Origin: Thermoplasmata archaeon
Lineage (GTDB): Archaea; Thermoplasmatota; Thermoplasmata; Thermoplasmatales; Thermoplasmataceae
Assembly (NCBI GenBank): GCA_021804185.1
Contig: JAJZKL010000120.1
Coordinates: 1 to 5,133, forward strand
Length of the DNA: 5,133 nucleotides
Reading direction: 5' to 3'
Within the stretch, counting starts at the first letter, position 1, and each line of letters starts with the position of its first letter. Made by a program: the position numbers and the translations under genes. Below are positions 4,903 to 5,133 of this stretch, piece after piece. A model generated the notes under the pieces. That model saw only the letters and a list, made by a program, of their open reading frames with translations, made no database searches and was not told where the DNA came from.

Positions 4903-5133
4903 TGTGTTTTCCCTTCCGAATTCTCCATTTTTTTCTTGATTATCTTCAATGTAGTGAAAGTGTCCCTCTCTATCTCACTCAGCCTCATCTTTATGTATTT
5001 CGCAGACTCCTTTAGTCCCGGTATCAGGATATTCTCAATGGCATTGGATCTCCTCTTGGTCTTATCTATCTCATAAAGCAGTTTCCTCATCGAGTTTTCC
5101 TTTTCGGCAATTTCTATTATGAGCCTGAATATC
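4899..5133 (-). CDS. atpD: A-type ATP synthase subunit D, C-terminal part (cut by window edge)
   Basis: The last 77 codons of a leftward gene whose start lies beyond the right edge; the full family protein is about 200-215 residues. Subunit D is the central-stalk coiled coil, the equivalent of F-type gamma, and turns inside the A3B3 head to couple ATP synthesis to the rotor. The visible part contains the family hallmark K-L-L-Y-E-I-D-K-T-K-R-R-S-N-A-I-E, then NILIPGLKESAKYI and MRLSEIERDTF. This corresponds to the conserved (T/K)-RRVNALE...IP-L...I...L-E-ER segment of the C-terminal helix. It ends with a lysine-rich tail (KIIKKKMENSEGKTQ). The reading frame continues upstream of the Met at 5090 to the window edge (IFRLIIEIAEKENS), so that Met is internal. 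The stop TGA at 4901-4899 overlaps the ATG of the next small gene. Subunits A and B are expected just outside the window. Confidence 0.93.
   Translation of the reverse strand, partial: IFRLIIEIAEKENSMRKLLYEIDKTKRRSNAIENILIPGLKESAKYIKMRLSEIERDTFTTLKIIKKKMENSEGKTQ

Overview
The window looks like a piece of an archaeal chromosome, most likely euryarchaeal and possibly from the Thermoplasmata. The sequence supports this in four ways. There is an A-type (V-type-like) ATP synthase gene cluster. The gene starts outside that cluster have TATA-box promoters about 25-30 bases upstream, which fits leaderless or nearly leaderless mRNAs. Arginine codons are often AGG/AGA and isoleucine codons often ATA. 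Genes are very tightly packed, with convergent ends only 7 and 14 bases apart. The lineage below Archaea is inference.

Left part (1-1279): the 5' end of a Nudix-type hydrolase gene reads leftward off the edge. A 235-base divergent spacer separates it from a complete rightward gene for a short-chain dehydrogenase-type (extended SDR) NAD-dependent sugar-nucleotide epimerase/dehydratase. That gene has a near-perfect TATA box placed so that its mRNA would begin at or next to the ATG.

Middle part (1294-2446): two uncharacterised genes are transcribed away from each other. The leftward one encodes a very hydrophobic protein of about 127 residues containing an internal repeat, and its end converges on the epimerase gene. 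The rightward one encodes a soluble, Arg/Lys-rich protein of 216 residues, and its end converges on the ATPase cluster with 7 bases between stop codons.

Right part (2454-5133, all leftward): the downstream end of an A-type ATP synthase operon. In transcription order it holds the C-terminal part of subunit D (central stalk), a 55-residue single-span membrane protein in an ATGA overlap with D, subunit H (peripheral-stalk coiled coil, TTG start behind a strong Shine-Dalgarno), and subunit I/a (membrane stator, complete, with the essential arginine visible). D links the A3B3 head to the rotor. H, with E outside the window, forms the peripheral stalk that anchors the head to I. I carries the proton half-channels against the c/K ring. 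The order D-small-H-I, with I last and no K in the window, differs from the textbook archaeal order in which H-I-K lead the operon.

The strongest candidate for something undescribed is the 55-residue membrane protein inside the ATPase operon. Second is the internally repeated 127-residue membrane protein. I see no mobile elements, CRISPR arrays, tRNA or rRNA genes.
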